Part shown: piece by piece, positions 18,998 through 22,484 of the stretch
How positions within the stretch are numbered: position 1 is the first letter of the stretch
Layout: the number at the start of each line of letters is the position of its first letter
Origin: Zoopage sp. CT-All
Lineage: Eukaryota > Zoopagomycota > Zoopagomycetes > Zoopagales > Zoopagaceae
Length of the DNA stretch: 22,484 bases
Direction: 5' to 3'
Assembly (NCBI GenBank): GCA_004114245.1
Contig: QZWS01000138.1
Span: 1-22,484, forward strand
Notes under the pieces: generated by a model
Told to the model about the DNA's origin: nothing
Databases searched by the model: none
The model's input: only the letters and a program-made list of their open reading frames with translations
Translations under genes and position numbers: made by a program

Positions 18998-21070
18998 CTA
19001 ACCGACAATGGGCACATTGATGCGCTCCACCTTGATTTTGAATGTTCCAGGATCTCCGCTATGTCCATTTGGCCGATGATAGCGAATCACCTGTACCTCA
19101 TCGGGCTGATGGCGCCTTGACGGAATGATCTGTACACCGCCAATATGGCGATGATGGGCAAGACTGGGTTTGTACGACGGCTCGCCGTTCCAGTCCATAT
19201 ACGAGCTCATGCCCGCATCCATCCCGACCAAGTGGCCTCCACAGCATGGGGTGACACCGTCATTCATAATAGTGTGGCCAAGAAAGATACGCTCGATGCT
19301 GTCTGCGTTGGCCGAACGAGGATCCGAGAAGGCGTAGTCGCGCAAAACACGCGAGACAAGATTGCAGGCCTGGTGATCGTGATGTGGGCGGCGAGGGATT
19401 AGCGAGCGCGCCCACGTGATGCCGTTGCTGGGACTCAGTGGACATATGGCACCGCGAGGGCACTGTTCGTCAGGCAGATGTCCGTCATGAACGCCACGCA
19501 GCTCGGATCGTGCACGTTCATTGACGTGACGAGCGCCAAGCTTTGCAAACTTTGGGAGAACTCCGCCGTGTGCAAACAGGTACTGCGCGATTCGCAGCAT
19601 AACCGGGGCCTGGGCGATTATGCGGCCGATATCGCCGTCGGCTGAGAATGCACGAGCGCGTTTCTCGTCGCCACCAAACTCGGCAATGTCGTCCTTGTTC
19701 ACATAAGGACCGTCACCGCGTGGCTGCATGTAGTTCATAATCTCGTGGTTGCCGTTGAGCAGCTCGATGCCGCCACCCTGAGCACGAGCTTGGTGGCGGA
19801 GGTGCAAGAGCAACTTGTAGATGAAGAAGACGTGCGGCCCGCGGTCGGTTAGGTCGCCCGTTTGAACCACGACGGTATTCCCACCAATCCAGCGGCATTC
19901 GTCAACCGGGTCGACGAGCTTGAAAAGCCGCAAAACGTGAACCAGTGCAGCGTAGTCGCCATGGATGTCACCAAACGAGACAATGCGTTGAGGCGCATCG
20001 CCAAAACCATAGTCTCGAGGGTGTTCTGGACCTGAAGTTGGTGGCAGCTCTGGACAGAGATGCGGCACTGGCTCTGCTTTTGAATCATGCTCGATGAAGT
20101 GCGGGAGGTAGTCGGAGCTGCTACGTTCAGCGTGATGGTGATGGTGGTGATGCGATGGTCCAGCAGACTGCGGAGCAGGAGAGGAGTGAAGGCTACCGTG
20201 GCCTGGAGACGATTCTTGACGCTCAGGCGAGTCGCGAAGGGCATTCACTAGCGACATGAGCGAACCAATGGCATCCGATGGCTGCTCATGGTTGTGCTCT
20301 GCAGTGGGAAGCATGTGGGGTAATGAACCCAATGACATTGGAATGTCCCTCATTTCATGCTGGTGTTGCGCTTGCGGAGAGACTGGAGCGGGAGACTGAT
20401 GCTCGGGAGGCACGGGTTCGGTTTCAGCCGAGTCTACGCGATCATGACCATGGGTAGGAGCAGGGCCATGGCTGTCCGAGTTTAAAACGGCCTGTATGAG
20501 CGATGGAATCAGATCTGTCAGTGATTTGGCAAGGGAGGGAGGAGTTTGTGACGCAGACGGTGCATCGACGGCCGTCATTTGCTGATGACCATCTGAAGCT
20601 GGCAGCGTGTCTGCTGTCTGATCCTGTTGGTCCTGCTCAACAGCATCGTGGGTGTGCGAACCCGGATTCTCGGCCATCGGAGGCGCAAGGACAAACGATG
20701 GTTGTTGCTGCCGATCGCCGGGGGCACTCGGGTTGTGTGACAAGGCCTTGATCAATTCGTTGCCATCGACGGCATGCTGAGCATCATGCGCCGACTGCGC
20801 CGAATCGGAATCATTGTGTCCAGGCGATGAGAAGAGTTCTGCTAGCGGGGAGAGCGACCCACCGAGCAGCATTTTCAATAGCGACGCCTTCCTATCACCA
20901 CCATGCTCCGCCGGGACACCTGAGTGACCATTCTCCGCAGGCGGCTGCTCTTCATGGAACAGCTGGGGGAGGAGCAGTTGGGGATGGGCGTTGATGGGAG
21001 CCAGTGCGGTGGCCGCAGCGACCAGCGCCACGACGGCAAGCGCACATGGCATGTGTCCTGATGGTCGCAT
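18998..21070 (-). CDS. Secreted PPP-like metallophosphatase with long His/Ser/Pro-rich N-terminal arm
   Basis: Calcineurin-like phosphoesterase, closest in motif style to Shewanella-like protein phosphatases. From the ATG at 21070 it has 690 residues; the frame is open upstream only to a TTG. MRPSGHMPCALAVVALVAAATALA is a signal peptide. Residues ~30-355 are low complexity (His, Ser, Pro, Gln, Asp), with a run of seven His at ~305. The catalytic domain begins at ~362: GDIHGD (~367), GDLTDRGP (~404), GNHE (~438), FAHGG and FLGHTIMNDG. These are the metal ligands and catalytic His of the family. Cys residues in the domain (ECRW, EQCPRGAICP, PCCGG) fit a secreted, disulfide-bearing protein. The substrate is unknown. 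It converges on IRE1 with 212 bp between stops. Confidence 0.85.
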   Translation of the reverse strand: MRPSGHMPCALAVVALVAAATALAPINAHPQLLLPQLFHEEQPPAENGHSGVPAEHGGDRKASLLKMLLGGSLSPLAELFSSPGHNDSDSAQSAHDAQHAVDGNELIKALSHNPSAPGDRQQQPSFVLAPPMAENPGSHTHDAVEQDQQDQTADTLPASDGHQQMTAVDAPSASQTPPSLAKSLTDLIPSLIQAVLNSDSHGPAPTHGHDRVDSAETEPVPPEHQSPAPVSPQAQHQHEMRDIPMSLGSLPHMLPTAEHNHEQPSDAIGSLMSLVNALRDSPERQESSPGHGSLHSSPAPQSAGPSHHHHHHHAERSSSDYLPHFIEHDSKAEPVPHLCPELPPTSGPEHPRDYGFGDAPQRIVSFGDIHGDYAALVHVLRLFKLVDPVDECRWIGGNTVVVQTGDLTDRGPHVFFIYKLLLHLRHQARAQGGGIELLNGNHEIMNYMQPRGDGPYVNKDDIAEFGGDEKRARAFSADGDIGRIIAQAPVMLRIAQYLFAHGGVLPKFAKLGARHVNERARSELRGVHDGHLPDEQCPRGAICPLSPSNGITWARSLIPRRPHHDHQACNLVSRVLRDYAFSDPRSANADSIERIFLGHTIMNDGVTPCCGGHLVGMDAGMSSYMDWNGEPSYKPSLAHHRHIGGVQIIPSRRHQPDEVQVIRYHRPNGHSGDPGTFKIKVERINVPIVG

Positions 21071-21649
21071 TGGATATGTAGCTAGAGGTTGATGGAAGCG
21101 CGGACTATGTGTTTGAGCGGCGCGAGAGTCGCTGGATTTCAACGGAAGTTATTTGTTGGGACGATTCAAAAAAGTGGAATCTCCTCCGTTTTTTTTGCAC
21201 CCGGCCGAAGGATCGCCGCCATCTTCATCCCGACGTCAACCAGCCCATTACTGCGGATTATGCCGTTCTCCGAGTACTCGGATACGACGGTTTCGGCGGG
21301 AGTGGAAGCGGGCGGAGGGAGATGGGTGACGGTGGTTGGGTGTGATGGAGCAGAGGGGGTCATGGCTGTTCAGGGGATGTTGCAGCCGGGTGGATCACCT
21401 GATTGCGAGGCGCACAGCCTGTGCATAAGGAAGGTGCAGCGGTCGTGAGGAGACTTGCTGCATCCAACTTGTGCACACGGTGGCGGCCTCGGGACATTCT
21501 GTCTTTCTGGCAGGGCATTTTGCTCAGGCATATGGGGGCGCAGCAGCATAGCTATGTGTTCTTGTACGTTCGCCAATGTCAGGCCCACTGCGGCATTTAA
21601 AACAAACGATTCAAAAAAGTGGACGAGGACGGTGCCACGAATATTACAT
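21071..21649. promoter_or_regulatory. Intergenic region upstream of the phosphatase gene
   Basis: About 580 bp between the phosphatase start and the stop of the next minus-strand gene; it must hold the phosphatase promoter and the 3' UTR of that gene. It is bounded by an exact 18-bp direct repeat (21161-21178 and 21606-21623). I see no credible coding frame in it. Confidence 0.5.
21161..21623 (+). repeat. Exact 18-bp direct repeat pair, ACGATTCAAAAAAGTGGA
   Basis: Identical 18-mers at 21161-21178 and 21606-21623, same orientation, 445 bp start to start. The first lies 91 bp upstream of the phosphatase ATG at 21070; the second lies upstream of that same gene and inside the 3' UTR region of the gene at 21650-22484, whose stop is at 21650-21652. 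I did not see further copies in the window. Confidence 0.8.
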
Positions 21650-22484
21650 TTAGTGCGCTTGGGCCAAGTTCCTCAAATCGCTGTGCAAGAGATTCCGATC
21701 CACCCATTTTGGAACGGCCTTATTCTCTCCGAGGAGACGCAACACTTCCAATGCAAAGCTCGCGCCGTCTTTCACTGCAAAATACTCAAGTGACCAGCGC
21801 CGAACCTGCCAATCCAGCCATTCGGTTGCCATTCTCGCGTGGTTTGATTCGTCCTCCTTCAGCCAGTCTCGTGACGGGTGCAAATCGAGAAGAGCAGAGT
21901 TGATGGCAGCAAAAGCACGAAGGAAGTGTTGGATATTGCCCAGTACATCAGCAATACCGGAGGCTTTTCCAGCGCCATCAATGAACCAAGAAAACCAGAG
22001 CTTCTGCATCATACGTTCGCCAAAGAGCTTCCTGTCGGCGGATGAAATGTGCGGGGTAACGACACGCCGCAGCTCGCGGATAATATCGTAAAGGCTTGGC
22101 TGGGTATGGGCGCAGTCATGTTCGCTTTTCAACGGATCGTACTGGAAGCTAGGATCGCGGTACAGCATGCTATTCTGGAGAAAGTTCGACGATATCACCG
22201 CTGGCTGCCGGGACAGGTAGGCGAGGATAGACGTCAAGATAGCATCGAGGGTCGCAACGCCGCCGCTGACGAGCTTCCGGTCGTAATCAACGTGCGGACG
22301 GATCTCCTTTGTAACATGGAGGCAGAGGACAGTGGATATGATCTCTTGAACGCGCAGGCCGCCGATTTTGTCGGTCTTTTGGATATGCGCGCGCAGCTCA
22401 ATCAGCAAAGAGTGTGCGTGAAGGGACCAGCCGTCCATATTAATCTTGCCCAGCAGCTGATCTGCCTGAAGCTCGGCGAATTTC
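21650..22484 (-). CDS. Secreted-family protein of unknown function, C-terminal 278 residues (5' end off window)
   Basis: The frame is open from the right edge to a TAA at 21652-21650, so the start lies outside the window. An internal Met at 22438 is not a credible start, because the paralogous protein at 1-1003 continues in homology across it (QL.G.IN..DGWS). After the shared region (VISSNFL, ~residue 105 of this fragment) the sequence is new: RELRRVVTPHISSADRKLFG, WFSWFIDGAGKASGIADVL, WLDWQVRRWSLEYFAVKDG, ending WVDRNLLHSDLRNLAQAH. It looks helical and Trp/Leu-rich, with no recognised catalytic motif and no membrane anchor. A signal peptide is expected by analogy with the left-hand copy but is not visible here. 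Confidence 0.8.
   Translation of the reverse strand, partial: KFAELQADQLLGKINMDGWSLHAHSLLIELRAHIQKTDKIGGLRVQEIISTVLCLHVTKEIRPHVDYDRKLVSGGVATLDAILTSILAYLSRQPAVISSNFLQNSMLYRDPSFQYDPLKSEHDCAHTQPSLYDIIRELRRVVTPHISSADRKLFGERMMQKLWFSWFIDGAGKASGIADVLGNIQHFLRAFAAINSALLDLHPSRDWLKEDESNHARMATEWLDWQVRRWSLEYFAVKDGASFALEVLRLLGENKAVPKWVDRNLLHSDLRNLAQAH

Noticed and set aside
21071-21142. Upstream extension of the phosphatase
   Set aside because: It opens with TTG, not ATG, and would place 24 polar residues before a clear signal peptide.

Overview
The window looks like a GC-rich, gene-dense fungal nuclear contig. The main evidence is a class IV chitin synthase, a full IRE1 stress sensor interrupted only by two tiny introns (44 and 46 bp), mitochondrial SHMT and COX11, MRT4, a UBC1-type E2 with a UBA domain, and a secreted hevein-type chitin-binding protein. 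Compact spacing and almost intron-free genes would fit an early-diverging fungus such as a Kickxellomycotina/Coemansia-like lineage. That placement is inference from style and protein divergence, not a database match.

Layout, left to right. 1-1003 (-) is the N-terminal two thirds of a secreted protein of unknown family, cut by the window edge. 1705-2526 (+) is COX11, converging on 2596-6849 (-), a 1417-residue chitin synthase. A ~1 kb divergent promoter region separates the chitin synthase from 7840-8481 (+), a small secreted CBM18 protein with His/Asp repeats. 8620-10173 (+) is mitochondrial serine hydroxymethyltransferase, converging within 16 bp on 10190-10684 (-), a four-helix membrane protein I do not recognise. 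MRT4 (10775-11452, -) and UBC1 (11601-12440, -) follow. A 117-bp divergent gap leads to 12558-13220 (+), a secreted Pro-rich reading frame that ends at a stop inside a short repeat and runs into about 1.9 kb of AT-richer, broken coding sequence (to 15101). IRE1 occupies 15270-18785 (+, three exons). 18998-21070 (-) is a secreted PPP-like metallophosphatase with a long His/Ser/Pro-rich arm. 21650-22484 (-) is the C-terminal half of a second copy of the unknown secreted family, cut by the right edge.

The housekeeping genes are unrelated to each other in pathway: respiratory-complex assembly, one-carbon metabolism, ribosome assembly, ubiquitination, unfolded-protein response. What stands out is the secreted/cell-wall component: chitin synthase next to a chitin-binding protein, a His-rich secreted phosphatase, and above all an unrecognised secreted family. 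That family is present as two clear paralogues at the two ends and, by hand alignment, a third decayed copy at 12.6-15.1 kb. This family is the best candidate for something undescribed. I see no rRNA, tRNA, CRISPR array or recognisable transposon.
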